Shown here piece by piece: positions 26,169 to 34,755 of a stretch of DNA of 64,000 nucleotides (within the stretch, counting starts at the first letter, position 1; every line of letters begins with the position of its first letter). Made by a program: the position numbers and the translations under genes. The stretch lies in assembly GCF_031127835.1 (NCBI RefSeq), contig NZ_JARXHX010000007.1, positions 1 to 64,000 of the forward strand, written 5' to 3'. The notes beneath the pieces are model-generated. The model did not search any database. It worked only from the letters and a program-made list of their open reading frames with translations, and had not been told where the DNA came from. This DNA is from Pelagicoccus sp. SDUM812002 (GTDB taxonomy: Bacteria; Verrucomicrobiota; Verrucomicrobiia; Opitutales; Opitutaceae).

Positions 26169-27917
26169 TCAGCCGTAGGCAGCACCGGTCTCGACGTCGA
26201 TGACTCGGTAGTTTTCGACGTGGAAGTTCGGGTCGGCTCGGAAGGTGAGCTGGGCGTTGTAGTCTTTCTCGAGGCTGATAAGCAGGTCAGCGTCTTCTTC
26301 GCGGAGGCGATCAATGATAGACGGGTTGACGAGAATGCGCAGCTTGATGGGCTTCTCGAGGTCGGGGGTGCGGTTTCGAGCGCGGCGGATGATGCCGGAG
26401 AGCTTGCGTTGCAGTTCGACGGAAACGGTGGTGCCAGATTTGACGATGCCTTTGCCGCGGCAGTAGGGACAATCGGTATAGAGACCGGAGGAGACGGATT
26501 CCTGCATGCGTTGGCGGGTCATTTGCATGATGCCGAGCGGGGAGATGGGCAGAATGTGCGTCTTGGCCTTGTCGGGTGCCATGGCATCTCGCATGCGAGA
26601 GAGAATGGCGTTGCGGTGGCGGCGCTGCTTCATGTCGATGAAGTCGATGATGATGAGGCCGCCGATGTTGCGCAGGCGAATCTGTCGGGCGACTTCTTCG
26701 GCAGCTTCGCAGTTCACCTGGAATATGGTGTCGTTCTCGTTGCCCTTGTTCTTGTGAGAGCCGGTGTTGACGTCGATGGCGATGAGAGCCTCGGTTTCTT
26801 CGATGACGATGGCGCCGCCGGAAGGGAGTGGCACTTGTCGCTGGAAGGTTTGCTCGATCTGCTTCTCGATATTGTAGCGCTCGAAGATTGGGATCGAGTC
26901 CTGGTAGAGCTGGATCTTGGAGGTGGAGCGCTTGGATATCTGGGCGACGGTTTCGGAGATGCGTTCGTGGTCCTCGGCGTTGTCGATGAGGACGCGATCG
27001 ATATCCTCGGTGAGGAAGTCACGCACGGTGCGCTCGGCGAGGTCTGGCTCCTTATAGAGACAGGCTGGGGCCCGGGCAGAGTCCATTTTCGTTTGGATTT
27101 TCTCCCAGGTCTGCAGAAGGATGTGAAGGTCGCGCACGAAGTAGCGTGCCTTCTTCCCTTCGCCCGCGGTGCGGACGATGATGCCCATGCCCTCGGGGAT
27201 GGTTAGGTCGCGAATGATCTTTTTGAGGCGGGCGCGTTCCTTGTTGTCTTCGATCTTGCGTGAGATGCCGCACTGGTCGGAGTTTGGAACGAGTACGATG
27301 AAGCGTCCGGGAATTGAGAGGTTGGTCGTAGAGCGGGGACCCTTGGTGCCGATCGGTCCTTTGGTGATTTGGATGACGATTTCGGTGCCGATGGGGTAGT
27401 GCTTCGGGATATCCTTTAGAGGAACCTTTGCCTGCTTTTTCTTCTTGCTTGAAGAATTAACGCGGACGACCTCGATGGACGAATCGGCTTCCTGCGGCTG
27501 GATGTCCCAGTAGTGCAGGAAGGCGTTCTTGGGCATACCTATGTCTACGAAGGCGGCTTTTAGACCTGGGTCTAGGTTCTTGATGCGGCCTTTGAAGATG
27601 CCGCCAACAATGCGTTGGGCGGAGTGGCGGCGCTCGATATCGAACTTGTCGAGGATGCCGTCCACGAGGGAGCCGACTCGGATTTCGAGGGGCTCGGAGT
27701 TGATGATGAGTTCGCGGTAGGGCTTCTTCTCTCCTTTAAACTTTTCGATGATCTTGGTCATGAGCGGGCGTTTCTTGGCTCGCTGGTTTGCTTCCGATCT
27801 GAGCTTGTCCTGGTCGACACGGGTGCCGGTCTGGGGCTTAGGAGGGTTGCGAAGTTCTTCGTCTAGCTTGGTCGCTGGGTCTGATGGTTGGTTTTTTTGT
27901 GTTTCTTTTTCGCTCAT
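26169..27917 (-). CDS. rng: ribonuclease G/E family endoribonuclease
   Basis: The 582-residue protein cleaves single-stranded AU-rich RNA (mRNA decay, rRNA 5' processing). An unusual charged N-terminal extension of ~65 residues precedes the catalytic part. The S1 domain follows ([23 protein letters not shown], ~104-126). The DNase I-like subdomain has metal-binding Asp in [11 protein letters not shown] and IIIDFIDMK. The zinc-link CPYC lies in [15 protein letters not shown]. It lacks the long RNase E degradosome scaffold, so RNase G-like is the better name. The gene follows rodA by 120 bases on the same strand, an arrangement known from many bacteria. Confidence 0.93.
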   Translation of the reverse strand: MSEKETQKNQPSDPATKLDEELRNPPKPQTGTRVDQDKLRSEANQRAKKRPLMTKIIEKFKGEKKPYRELIINSEPLEIRVGSLVDGILDKFDIERRHSAQRIVGGIFKGRIKNLDPGLKAAFVDIGMPKNAFLHYWDIQPQEADSSIEVVRVNSSSKKKKQAKVPLKDIPKHYPIGTEIVIQITKGPIGTKGPRSTTNLSIPGRFIVLVPNSDQCGISRKIEDNKERARLKKIIRDLTIPEGMGIIVRTAGEGKKARYFVRDLHILLQTWEKIQTKMDSARAPACLYKEPDLAERTVRDFLTEDIDRVLIDNAEDHERISETVAQISKRSTSKIQLYQDSIPIFERYNIEKQIEQTFQRQVPLPSGGAIVIEETEALIAIDVNTGSHKNKGNENDTIFQVNCEAAEEVARQIRLRNIGGLIIIDFIDMKQRRHRNAILSRMRDAMAPDKAKTHILPISPLGIMQMTRQRMQESVSSGLYTDCPYCRGKGIVKSGTTVSVELQRKLSGIIRRARNRTPDLEKPIKLRILVNPSIIDRLREEDADLLISLEKDYNAQLTFRADPNFHVENYRVIDVETGAAYG

Positions 27918-28037
27918 TTGGGCGCGTTTCCTGTGTTTCTGCAGGGGGCGTCCCTAAATGGAGAGCGGCAGCGGTGTTATTCCTGTTTGGATGGTATTTC
28001 TCGAAGGCGTGGGTTGCGTCGGCTGTTCAGGGCAGAC

Positions 28038-29240
28038 TTAGAAATCCTTGCGATAGCGATAAACGCTTTGAACCAGTCCCAGGAGGATGCAGCAGCTCAC
28101 CATGAAGGTGCCTCCATGACTTAAGAAGGGGAGCGGCAATCCTGTGATCGGCATCAGGCCAATAGTCATAGCGATGTTCACGAAGACGTGGACGGAGAAC
28201 AGGGCGACGACGCCAAGCACGAGCAAGGTACCGAATCGGTCCTTGGCTTGGCCGGCGATGCGCAGGCTGTTTGCTAGTACAATTCCGAAGAGGCTGATCA
28301 CGACTGCGCTTCCAATAAAGCCGGCTTCTTCCGCGAGTACGGAGAAGATGAAGTCGTTATGGGCTACCGACCGAGGCAGGTAGCCGAGTTGGGCCTGGGA
28401 TCCCTGTCTGACGCCTTTGCCAAACAGGCCGCCCGAGGCGACTGAAATGATGGATTGTTCCCGGTTCCAGCCGGTGCCACGAGGGTCGGCCTTGTCAGGA
28501 TTTACGAAGGTTAAAATGCGGTTGCGTTGGTAGTCTTTGAGGGGGAACCAGGTCGTTTCCTGGTAGCGGCGGTCGATGTTTTGAGGGTCGATGCCGTTTT
28601 CGTCTAAAAATTTTACGTAGTTGTGGTTATCGATTAAAATGGCTCCCACCAACGCCACGAACACGAGGATGGCGGTAGTGAAAAAACGTTTGGAAAGATT
28701 TGAGGCGTATAGTTGGGCGAACACGAAAATGGGGATGACCAAGGCGGACCCGAGATCAGGCTGAGCCAAGATCAATAGAAACGGCACCGAAATCGCAAGC
28801 GCCATTTTAGCAAGCACTTGGAGCGAATCCTTGACGTCGCCGACCTCCGAGCGAGTGAGGATGCTGGCGCTGATGACGATGCCGGCGAGCTTGGCGATTT
28901 CGACGGGCTGGAAGGTGTAGAACCCGAGGTTGAGCCATCGGGTAGCGCCGTAGATGGTAACGCCAAGGGGGCTGAACTTGACGAGTATGAGCATGACCAC
29001 GGCAGTGAGCCAGAGCCAGTGGCTGTATTTCATGAAGAGGGCGTAGTCGGTCAGCGACACGGCAGTGTAGATACTTAAGCCGATAAATAGCCAAGCGATT
29101 TGGCTATGCCACTCGGTGCCACCGCGCGAATACTGGGCACTGTATATAAACAGGATGCCGATGGAGGCGAGCAGCAGCATGCAGATCGGGTTGATTAGGT
29201 CTACCCGCGGGTGATGGTGCTTTTGGGACGAATGGAGCAA
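28038..29240 (-). CDS. rodA: rod shape-determining protein RodA (SEDS peptidoglycan polymerase)
   Basis: The 400-residue polytopic membrane protein polymerises lipid II during side-wall growth together with a class B PBP. SEDS landmarks: GATRWLNLGFYTFQPVEIAKLA (~98-119), LILAQPDLGSALV with the essential Asp (~154-166), a long periplasmic loop (RRYQETTWFPLKDYQRNRILTF), and GLFGKGVRQGSQAQLGYLPRSVAHNDFIFSVLAEE reduced here to key parts LGYLP and HNDFIFSVLAEE. Length and ~10 membrane helices are normal. It precedes rng. The mreBCD and PBP genes are not in the window. Confidence 0.95.
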   Translation of the reverse strand: MLHSSQKHHHPRVDLINPICMLLLASIGILFIYSAQYSRGGTEWHSQIAWLFIGLSIYTAVSLTDYALFMKYSHWLWLTAVVMLILVKFSPLGVTIYGATRWLNLGFYTFQPVEIAKLAGIVISASILTRSEVGDVKDSLQVLAKMALAISVPFLLILAQPDLGSALVIPIFVFAQLYASNLSKRFFTTAILVFVALVGAILIDNHNYVKFLDENGIDPQNIDRRYQETTWFPLKDYQRNRILTFVNPDKADPRGTGWNREQSIISVASGGLFGKGVRQGSQAQLGYLPRSVAHNDFIFSVLAEEAGFIGSAVVISLFGIVLANSLRIAGQAKDRFGTLLVLGVVALFSVHVFVNIAMTIGLMPITGLPLPFLSHGGTFMVSCCILLGLVQSVYRYRKDF

Positions 29241-29343
29241 GGCGTTGCTGGGTGCTGGTTGCTGGGGAGGATTGTGGATTAGGGCTTTGTATGGGAAGGA
29301 AAAAGAGTGGCGGGGGGCGGGATTTGTTTTCTAATCTGGAAGC

Positions 29344-29736
29344 TTGGAATCAAAGAATTTAGAAAAGGTTCGGATCGACCGCTGGCTTTGGGCGGTACGG
29401 GTCTTCAAGACACGGGGCCAAGCTGCGGATGCCTGCAAAGGGGGGAAGGTCGAGATCGGTGGAGAAAACGTGAAGCCATCCCGACCGGTGCGCGTCGGTG
29501 AAACTATCGAAGTGACGAAAGACGAAATCTTGCGCGAGTACAAGGTGGTAAAACTGCTGCTGAAACGGGTGGGAGCCAAGGTGGTTCCGCAATATATGGA
29601 GGACTTGACGCCTCCGGAGCGGCTCGAGGTGCGGCGTGAGACGCTGGCCCAGGTCGTCCTCAAGCGAGAAGCTGGCAGTGGGCGTCCTACCAAACGAGAC
29701 CGCCGCGACATGGAGCGGTTGTTTGGCGATGGATAA
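29344..29736 (+). CDS. S4-domain RNA-binding protein (Hsp15-like)
   Basis: The 130-residue protein opens with an S4 domain: IDRWLWAVRVFKTRGQAADAC, then KVEIGGENVKPSRPVRVGETIEV, as in Hsp15/ribosome-associated heat-shock proteins. The basic tail is also typical (RPTKRDRRDMERL). The only start in frame ahead of the domain is a TTG at 29344, so translation may be inefficient. Hsp15 binds stalled 50S subunits with attached nascent chains; that role is from the family. Genes downstream are closely spaced on the same strand. Confidence 0.85.
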   Translation: MESKNLEKVRIDRWLWAVRVFKTRGQAADACKGGKVEIGGENVKPSRPVRVGETIEVTKDEILREYKVVKLLLKRVGAKVVPQYMEDLTPPERLEVRRETLAQVVLKREAGSGRPTKRDRRDMERLFGDG

Positions 29737-29751
29737 GGCCACCGGTTTGGA

Positions 29752-30042
29752 TTGTTGGTTCCCGCGAAAGGGGATCTCAGTTTTGGGTTACCCGGCCTTT
29801 ACCTTTTAAGGGTCATCCTTTTGGCATTGGATTTCTTGGGCGGCGTAATAGCTTATTCTGCCATGGAAGAAGAACCGAAAGAGCCCAGTAAGGTTAAGAC
29901 CGTCTATTTGCCGTTGGCGATCGCGTCAGCGTTTGCTCTCGTTTTGTGGATAGGTATGCCGGAGCTCGGTGTATTGGCGATCGGATCGGCCTGGTTTGGC
30001 ACGGTTCTATTCATGAGTCTTTGGGGAGCCTTCTATTCGTGA
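29752..30042 (+). CDS. small hypothetical membrane protein upstream of ilvA
   Basis: The frame from a TTG at 29752 gives 96 residues. An internal ATG at 29863 (MEEEPKEPSK) gives 59 residues and may be the real start. Two hydrophobic segments at the C-terminal end (TVYLPLAIASAFALVLWIG and ELGVLAIGSAWFGTVLFMSL) suggest a small bitopic protein. Its stop overlaps the GTG start of the ilvA gene (GTGA), which implies translational coupling. I know no family for it. Confidence 0.55.
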   Translation: MLVPAKGDLSFGLPGLYLLRVILLALDFLGGVIAYSAMEEEPKEPSKVKTVYLPLAIASAFALVLWIGMPELGVLAIGSAWFGTVLFMSLWGAFYS

Positions 30043-31559
30043 GCGGGGCGGATCTCGAAGTACTCTTCAACGAAACTTTGGCTGCCCGACGTCGCGTCTA
30101 TGAGGCAGCGTCTGCAACGCCGCTTGAAAAGCTAGACCTCGGTACCGATGAGGAGGTCTACGTTAAGAGGGAAGACAGCTCGCCTATTCACGCCTACAAG
30201 TGGCGCGGAGCCTACAATCGCATGAAGCTGCTTAGCGACGAGGAGCGGGGGCGCGGTGTGATCTGCGCCTCTGCGGGCAATCATGCCCAAGGCGTGGCTT
30301 TAGCAGCCCGTAAGCTAGGGACGACAGCGACGATATTTATGCCGCGTTCGACCCCGCAAATGAAGCAGGAAGCGGTCAAGTCGATTGGCGGCGCGTCAGT
30401 GAAAGTGATTCTTGAAGGTGACGCCTACGATGCGGCCTCGGCGGCTGCCAAAGCCCTGTCGGCCTCAACGGGGCAGACTTATGTACATCCTTACGACGAT
30501 TTGGCGGTGATTGCCGGTCAAGGAACGATGGCGGACGAGATCGTGATGGCAGGCGTGGGCGCTTTTGATCTTGTCTACCTGCAGATTGGAGGGGGTGGCA
30601 TGGCGTCTGGCGTCGCTTGCTGGCTGAAGCGCTATTATCCGGAGATCGAGGTGGTGGGCGTGGAGGGAGTCGACCAGGCGTCGATGGCGGCTGCTGTGAA
30701 AAATGGTTCGCCGCTGACACTGGATTACCTAGACGTCTTTTGCGATGGAACGGCGGTGAAACGGGCGGGCGACCTCACGAGCCAGTTCTGCGCGAAGTTG
30801 ATCGACCGATTTGTGACGGTTACGAATCCGGAGGTATGTTCAGCGGTTCAGCTACTTTGGGAACGCTTGAGGGCGATTCCGGAACCGGCGGGCGCCATGG
30901 GCTTGGCGGCTTGGATGAAGGAACGCGAATACTGCCGTGGCAAACGAGTGCTGACTATTATGTGCGGGGGTAACATGGATTTCGGTCAGCTGGCTTGGAT
31001 CGTTCGCCACGCAGGGATCGGGTCGGCTCATCGCAAGTATTATCGATTTGAGATAGAAGAGCGTCCGGGAGCTTTGCTATCCTTGTTGGAAAAGTTTCCC
31101 GATGGAGTGAGCATCGTGGAGTTTCAGCACGGCGCGGTGCAGGGTAGGGCGGCTAAGCCGGTGATCGGGGTGGATGCGATGCCTCAGCAGTTGGCATTGT
31201 TTGAACAAACTCTGCGGACTTTGAGCATCCCGTACGAAGACGCGACTGGTCAGGAAGACGTCGAGTTTCGTATCATACACTATGATGCCTCGATGATGCA
31301 GCGCCCGTTGTTCATCAGAATCGAATTCCCCGAGCGTCCAGGGGCTCTCAAGGAGTTTTTGGGAACGAACTGCCAAGCCGCCAGTATCGTCTACTTCAAC
31401 TACAATTACACCGGCGAACGGGTGGGGCGCGCCTTGATCGGCTTCGACTTTTCGAGTGACGAGACGAGAGATTCGTTTTGCAAAGCTGTCTTCGAACGCG
31501 ACACGGTCTTGCGCTACGCAAAGGAGATTTCAGCGGACGCTATGCGGCGCATCGTCTAG
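30039..31559 (+). CDS. ilvA: threonine ammonia-lyase, biosynthetic
   Basis: The PLP enzyme converts L-threonine to 2-oxobutanoate plus ammonia, the first step to isoleucine. I start it at the GTG at 30039. The frame is open upstream only as an overlap of the small membrane gene. The 506-residue product has normal biosynthetic length. PLP lysine lies in SSPIHAYKWRGAYNRM (~41-56). SAGNHAQGVALAARKL follows, and the glycine loop is in LQIGGGGMASG. Two C-terminal ACT-like domains are present (YRFEIEERPGALLSLLEKF and IRIEFPERPGALKEFL), as in isoleucine-inhibited IlvA, so feedback control is expected. Confidence 0.94.
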   Translation: MSGADLEVLFNETLAARRRVYEAASATPLEKLDLGTDEEVYVKREDSSPIHAYKWRGAYNRMKLLSDEERGRGVICASAGNHAQGVALAARKLGTTATIFMPRSTPQMKQEAVKSIGGASVKVILEGDAYDAASAAAKALSASTGQTYVHPYDDLAVIAGQGTMADEIVMAGVGAFDLVYLQIGGGGMASGVACWLKRYYPEIEVVGVEGVDQASMAAAVKNGSPLTLDYLDVFCDGTAVKRAGDLTSQFCAKLIDRFVTVTNPEVCSAVQLLWERLRAIPEPAGAMGLAAWMKEREYCRGKRVLTIMCGGNMDFGQLAWIVRHAGIGSAHRKYYRFEIEERPGALLSLLEKFPDGVSIVEFQHGAVQGRAAKPVIGVDAMPQQLALFEQTLRTLSIPYEDATGQEDVEFRIIHYDASMMQRPLFIRIEFPERPGALKEFLGTNCQAASIVYFNYNYTGERVGRALIGFDFSSDETRDSFCKAVFERDTVLRYAKEISADAMRRIV

Positions 31560-32065
31560 ATTCCGCTTCTTGTCACTCCCCCCGGCATGAGTGAAGAGCA
31601 GAGTCGCAGTCTGCTTGCTTTCCAAGAGCACAGGTTTTCTCCGACCAAGGCCGCTGCTCCTGATCGTGCCACCGGGGAGATACTCGCAAAAAGCGAGAGC
31701 ATAAGGACGCCCTGATACGCGTTATTTATCCTACAAGTGTCTTATAACCATCAGGTTGCGTCTCGATGTAATGAGGACTTACTACTTTTTTCCTCAGATT
31801 GAGGGGAAACCATGCGCCGAAAGTGTAAAGAACTCTGAAAAATGGCGGTTCGAAGTGCTTGTTAATCGGTAGCTTACACAGAGTTTACAGTTTTCTTGAG
31901 CGCTCTTCCTCAGGCACCCTAGAGGGATTTTGCGTTTTGCCCCGATAGGCTTGGTCGGGGGAAAGCTGAGAGTTAAGTTCCTGAATGTGAGTTCCTTGCT
32001 AGGAAGCCTTTTTTAAGCGAATGTTTGATCAATCCAGCAGATCCCACTGCGAAACTAACAACATC
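31560..32065. other. 500-base intergenic region
   Basis: No recognised gene. One 42-codon frame (31587-31715, start ATG, product with FSPTKAAAPDRATG) is the only sizeable ORF and resembles nothing I know. The last 100 bases before the VPDSG-CTERM gene should hold its promoter. A GG-N10-GC pair near 31953-31966 is too poor to call a sigma-54 site. Confidence 0.5.
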
Positions 32066-32692
32066 ATGAAAACCAAACTTCTTACTCTCACCGCAATCGC
32101 AGCCGTCTTCGCTGTTAGCTCAGCTCACGCTATCTCATGGACTTATTCTGAGTACAGGGATGTCGATCTAGTTGGCAAGACACTCACCAACAATGGTGAC
32201 GAATCCCAGAAGTTCGCTGAGGGCACTTTCGAAATTTCTTTCAACGACGCCGACTCTTACCACTGGGACGCCCACACTTTCGACAACACGAAAGAGAAGC
32301 TTATCGGTGCGGAAATTGGGCTAGGGTTTTACCACAATAATCAGGGCACGCTCGATTACCTTGGCGATTTCAGGTATCATTTAGGCGAAAACTTGTTGCC
32401 TTTCGTTGGGAGCGTGGGTGCCGCTGGTGGGTTCGCTGGTTTCGACCTCAATATTGTGACTCCGTACATCGGAGAGCTGACGGGCGCGTTACTCTTAGAG
32501 CTAAACGACAATGGTGTGCTTGATTGGAGAGTTGAGCTGAACGAGAACTTCCAAGGAGAGGTCGTTCTACACTGGGCAGCTCTTGCGGCTGATGCCGAAC
32601 CGATCCCGGACTCTGGATCTACTTTTGCGATGCTCGGTATGGCTGCTCTAGCAGCATTCGCAGCCAAACGCAGATCGAAGTCGCAGCGTTAA
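32066..32692 (+). CDS. VPDSG-CTERM (PEP-CTERM-type) secreted protein next to the lasso cluster
   Basis: I place the start at the ATG at 32066 (MKTKLLTLTAIAAVFAVSSAHA, a clear signal peptide), giving 208 residues. The frame extends 15 codons upstream without signal character. The C-terminus is IPDSGSTFAMLGMAALAAFAAKRRSKSQR: a PDSGST motif, a hydrophobic segment and a basic tail, the exosortase-type sorting signal. The mature region is polar, rich in Asn/Asp and Gly and probably beta-sheet. A strong terminator follows. It lies 120 bases upstream of the lasso-peptide kinase gene, but the terminator separates the two units. Likely matrix or surface protein. Confidence 0.85.
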   Translation: MKTKLLTLTAIAAVFAVSSAHAISWTYSEYRDVDLVGKTLTNNGDESQKFAEGTFEISFNDADSYHWDAHTFDNTKEKLIGAEIGLGFYHNNQGTLDYLGDFRYHLGENLLPFVGSVGAAGGFAGFDLNIVTPYIGELTGALLLELNDNGVLDWRVELNENFQGEVVLHWAALAADAEPIPDSGSTFAMLGMAALAAFAAKRRSKSQR

Positions 32693-32719
32693 GTTTTCGC
32701 AGAGAACTGGTTTTATTTG

Positions 32720-32748
32720 AAGAGCATCCAATTAGGGTGCTCTTTTTT
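32720..32748 (+). terminator. rho-independent terminator after the VPDSG-CTERM gene
   Basis: AAGAGCA (32720-32726) and TGCTCTT (32738-32744) pair, with further pairing of CC and GG inside, and are followed by a run of T. It lies 28 bases beyond the stop codon and isolates the lasso cluster downstream. Confidence 0.85.
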
Positions 32749-32811
32749 GTGAGGAAGTTTCTTGGAGTTCGCGCTTGAGATCAGGCTCTGCGTGAATTCT
32801 GCCATTTAGTT

Positions 32812-33705
32812 ATGAAGACGTATTCTTACACCGCTTACGGTCTCGCGATAGAGTCGGAGATTGAATTTCGTGAGTTGAGCCATGGTTCGAGTGAGAAAAC
32901 GGATGTTTACATCCAAGAAGCGAAGGTGCCGCTGCCTTCCAATGGTCAGTGGGGTGAAGGTACTGATTTTCACGCTGAAGAGGGCAAGTTGCTCTTGGTC
33001 GTAGATGGGGTTGCTCGATACCTCGCCCAAGGAGGTATCGAAATCACATTCGAGAGGCTTAATGATGCCTCATACGACGATGTTCGTCTTTTTCTGCTAG
33101 GTTCAGTCTTGGGAGCGATCTTAATGCAGCGGCGGCGTCTGGTACTACACGGGAGTGTCGTAAGCTCCGGAGGCAAGGCAGTTGCCTTTCTTGGCGACAG
33201 CGGCGTAGGGAAATCGACGCTCGCGGCTTCACTGGTGAAAGCGGGGATGGCTTTACTTTCCGATGATATTTGTTCGATCAGTGGGATCGAAGTCGATTCA
33301 GGATTCCCTCAGAGTAAGCTGTGGCTCGATTCCCTCGATTGGATGGGCCTATCAGAAAACGAGTTTAGGAGGGTGAGGCCGCAGTTTGAAAAGCGAGCGA
33401 TTCCGATTGATCTCAAGGACTTTCATTCGAGTTCTTGCCCACTGGAGCGTATCTTCGTCCTGAATAAAACAGCCGGTCGATCTCTCGTCGTGAGAGACCT
33501 GTCAGGGACTCGAAAGTTTTTGGGGCTTAGCGAGAAGAGCTATCGGCTCCAGTTCGTTGAAGGGATGGGTCTCTCGCGTTTGCACTTTCAGCAGATAGCA
33601 GAGCTTGCCAAAACTGTTAGGGTCACAGAAGTGATCCGTCCGAGCGACGGGATGCCTATCAACAGGTTGGTTTCGGCGATTTTAGAGAATTTGGAGGTTG
33701 AGTGA
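32812..33705 (+). CDS. HPr kinase-like lasso peptide kinase
   Basis: The 297-residue protein resembles the C-terminal kinase domain of HPr kinase/phosphorylase. It has the Walker A loop GDSGVGKST at residues 128-136, an LHGS strand before it (112-115) and the acidic LLSDDI motif (148-153). Such HprK homologues occur in lasso peptide clusters of the paeninodin type, where they phosphorylate the side-chain hydroxyl of the C-terminal Ser of the precursor. The precursor here ends in Ser, so the same reaction is expected. It is the first gene of the kinase-B1-B2-precursor row, 85 bases ahead of B1. A true carbon-metabolism HprK is unlikely given the missing N-terminal domain and the context. Confidence 0.88.
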   Translation: MKTYSYTAYGLAIESEIEFRELSHGSSEKTDVYIQEAKVPLPSNGQWGEGTDFHAEEGKLLLVVDGVARYLAQGGIEITFERLNDASYDDVRLFLLGSVLGAILMQRRRLVLHGSVVSSGGKAVAFLGDSGVGKSTLAASLVKAGMALLSDDICSISGIEVDSGFPQSKLWLDSLDWMGLSENEFRRVRPQFEKRAIPIDLKDFHSSSCPLERIFVLNKTAGRSLVVRDLSGTRKFLGLSEKSYRLQFVEGMGLSRLHFQQIAELAKTVRVTEVIRPSDGMPINRLVSAILENLEVE

Positions 33706-33790
33706 GCGACAGCTTAGTTGATCATTTCTCCTTCGTGTCGTTCTAACTTGTTTTGTTGAAGTGTTAATTGGATGAAGTCGGAATAGTTTG

Positions 33791-34102
33791 ATGGGCAGCA
33801 CATCAGATCAGAACATTAGCGTAGACACAGTGATCGCTCGTAGTGTTGAACAGGTTTCCTGTGAAATCGATGGGGAGATCGTCGCTTTGAGCGTCGGTAA
33901 AGGGCGATATTACCAGATGGACCGAGTCGGGAGTCTGATATGGGACGAGCTCTGCGAGCCCATGACGGTTGGGAATTTGAGAGATCGTATGATGGTTCGT
34001 TTCGAGGTCGACGGGGAGCTCTGCCTTTCCGATATTCTCAGTTTTTTGGTAGAAATGTTGGCTGCGGGGCTCATTGAGCGTAATGAGGTTTCCAGTGAGT
34101 AA
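33791..34102 (+). CDS. lasso peptide B1 protein (PqqD-like RiPP recognition element)
   Basis: The 103-residue protein of the PqqD fold binds the leader peptide and delivers the precursor to the B2 protease and cyclase. It shows the family pattern of an early beta-hairpin (IDGEIVALSVGKGRYYQMDRVGSLIWDEL cut to key parts GRYYQMDRVGSLIWDEL, residues 38-54) followed by helices to the C-terminus (ILSFLVEMLAAGLIE). I use the ATG at 33791. A TTG one codon earlier is also in frame. It overlaps the B2 gene by 20 bases, which suggests coupled translation of the two halves of the split B enzyme. Confidence 0.9.
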   Translation: MGSTSDQNISVDTVIARSVEQVSCEIDGEIVALSVGKGRYYQMDRVGSLIWDELCEPMTVGNLRDRMMVRFEVDGELCLSDILSFLVEMLAAGLIERNEVSSE

Positions 34103-34514
34103 ATTGCGAGAGCTTAGGATTTGGGAGCTTATATTATTTTGTGAGGCAACAGTATGGCTTGTGCTAGCCCATGCTTTGATAGCCCTAGTGCCTTATTCTC
34201 GGATCCATCGACAAATAAAAGGGGGGCGATCGAATGAGCGACACGCGGTGATGGCCAAAACGAGGGATGGCGTTGATGATTATGTTAATGCGATCCTACG
34301 AGGTGGACGTTATCTTCCCCTCTCAACTAAGTGCCTGTGCAGAGCCTTGGCCGGGAAGTGGATGCTTGGGATTCGAGGGATACGGTCCGACATGGTTATA
34401 GGAGTGAAAACGAATTCCTTCGCCGCACACGCTTGGTTGACTTGCGGGGGTGTCGTTGTGATCGGAGGAGGTAGAGCTATGCAAGAATACACCACACTTG
34501 GCGGCCGACCCTAA
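34083..34514 (+). CDS. lasso peptide B2 protein (transglutaminase-like leader peptidase)
   Basis: The 143-residue protein is the cysteine protease half of the split lasso B enzyme, which removes the leader. After a membrane-like N-terminal segment (ELILFCEATVWLVLAHALIALV) come STKCLCRALAG with the likely catalytic Cys (Cys84 of the CLxRALA motif) and FAAHAWLT with the catalytic His (His116). The third triad residue (Asp) is not obvious. The start is the ATG at 34083, inside B1. The name and order B1-B2-precursor are diagnostic of proteobacterial-type and other split-B lasso clusters. Confidence 0.9.
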   Translation: MRFPVSKLRELRIWELILFCEATVWLVLAHALIALVPYSRIHRQIKGGRSNERHAVMAKTRDGVDDYVNAILRGGRYLPLSTKCLCRALAGKWMLGIRGIRSDMVIGVKTNSFAAHAWLTCGGVVVIGGGRAMQEYTTLGGRP

Positions 34515-34542
34515 CTCAGGGATTTAATTGCTTCATCTGCGC

Positions 34543-34558
34543 CTTGACACTCGTCAAG
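34543..34558. promoter_or_regulatory. palindrome with -35-like TTGACA upstream of the lasso precursor
   Basis: CTTGAC-ACTC-GTCAAG is a perfect 6-base inverted repeat in the 88-base gap between B2 and the precursor. It contains TTGACA (34544-34549), but no good -10 lies 16-18 bases away. It could be an operator, a short hairpin that sets relative expression of the precursor, or chance. Confidence 0.3.
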
Positions 34559-34602
34559 TGAGTCTTCCTTTTTATCAGCGTGACTCTCATTCCTGACCTA
34601 TC

Positions 34603-34755
34603 ATGAAAAATTCAGATATTCCCGAATCTAGCTATCTTGGTGAACGGAGTGAAAAGGCAGTTTGGTCGCCTCCCACTCTCAAGGATTTGGGCGATGTTGT
34701 GGAAAAGACGCTGGGAAGTCCAGGAACTGGGTCTGACGGCAGTCTCGCGTCCTAA
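34603..34755 (+). CDS. lasso peptide precursor
   Basis: The 50-residue peptide has a complete lasso leader signature with canonical spacing Y/W-x2-P-x-L-x3-G-x5-T: Trp21, Pro24, Leu26, Gly30 and Thr36. Thr36 is at position -2 of the cleavage site, as required by B2 and the cyclase. Cleavage after Leu37 gives the 13-residue core GSPGTGSDGSLAS. Gly1 and Asp8 can close an 8-residue isopeptide ring (GSPGTGSD) with a five-residue tail (GSLAS). The C-terminal Ser is a candidate for phosphorylation by the upstream HprK-like kinase. The computed monoisotopic mass of the cyclised core is 1073.46 Da and with one phosphate 1153.43 Da. It is the last gene of the rightward row. Its stop (34753-34755) overlaps the convergent cyclase stop. 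No Shine-Dalgarno site is visible. Confidence 0.93.
   Translation: MKNSDIPESSYLGERSEKAVWSPPTLKDLGDVVEKTLGSPGTGSDGSLAS

Noticed and set aside
31952..31967. Possible sigma-54 promoter (GG-N10-GC) before the VPDSG-CTERM gene
   Set aside because: Spacing fits, but the surrounding bases do not match TGGCAC/TTGCA.
32812..33705. Assignment as hprK of carbon catabolite control
   Set aside because: The N-terminal HprK domain is absent and the gene lies in a lasso cluster.
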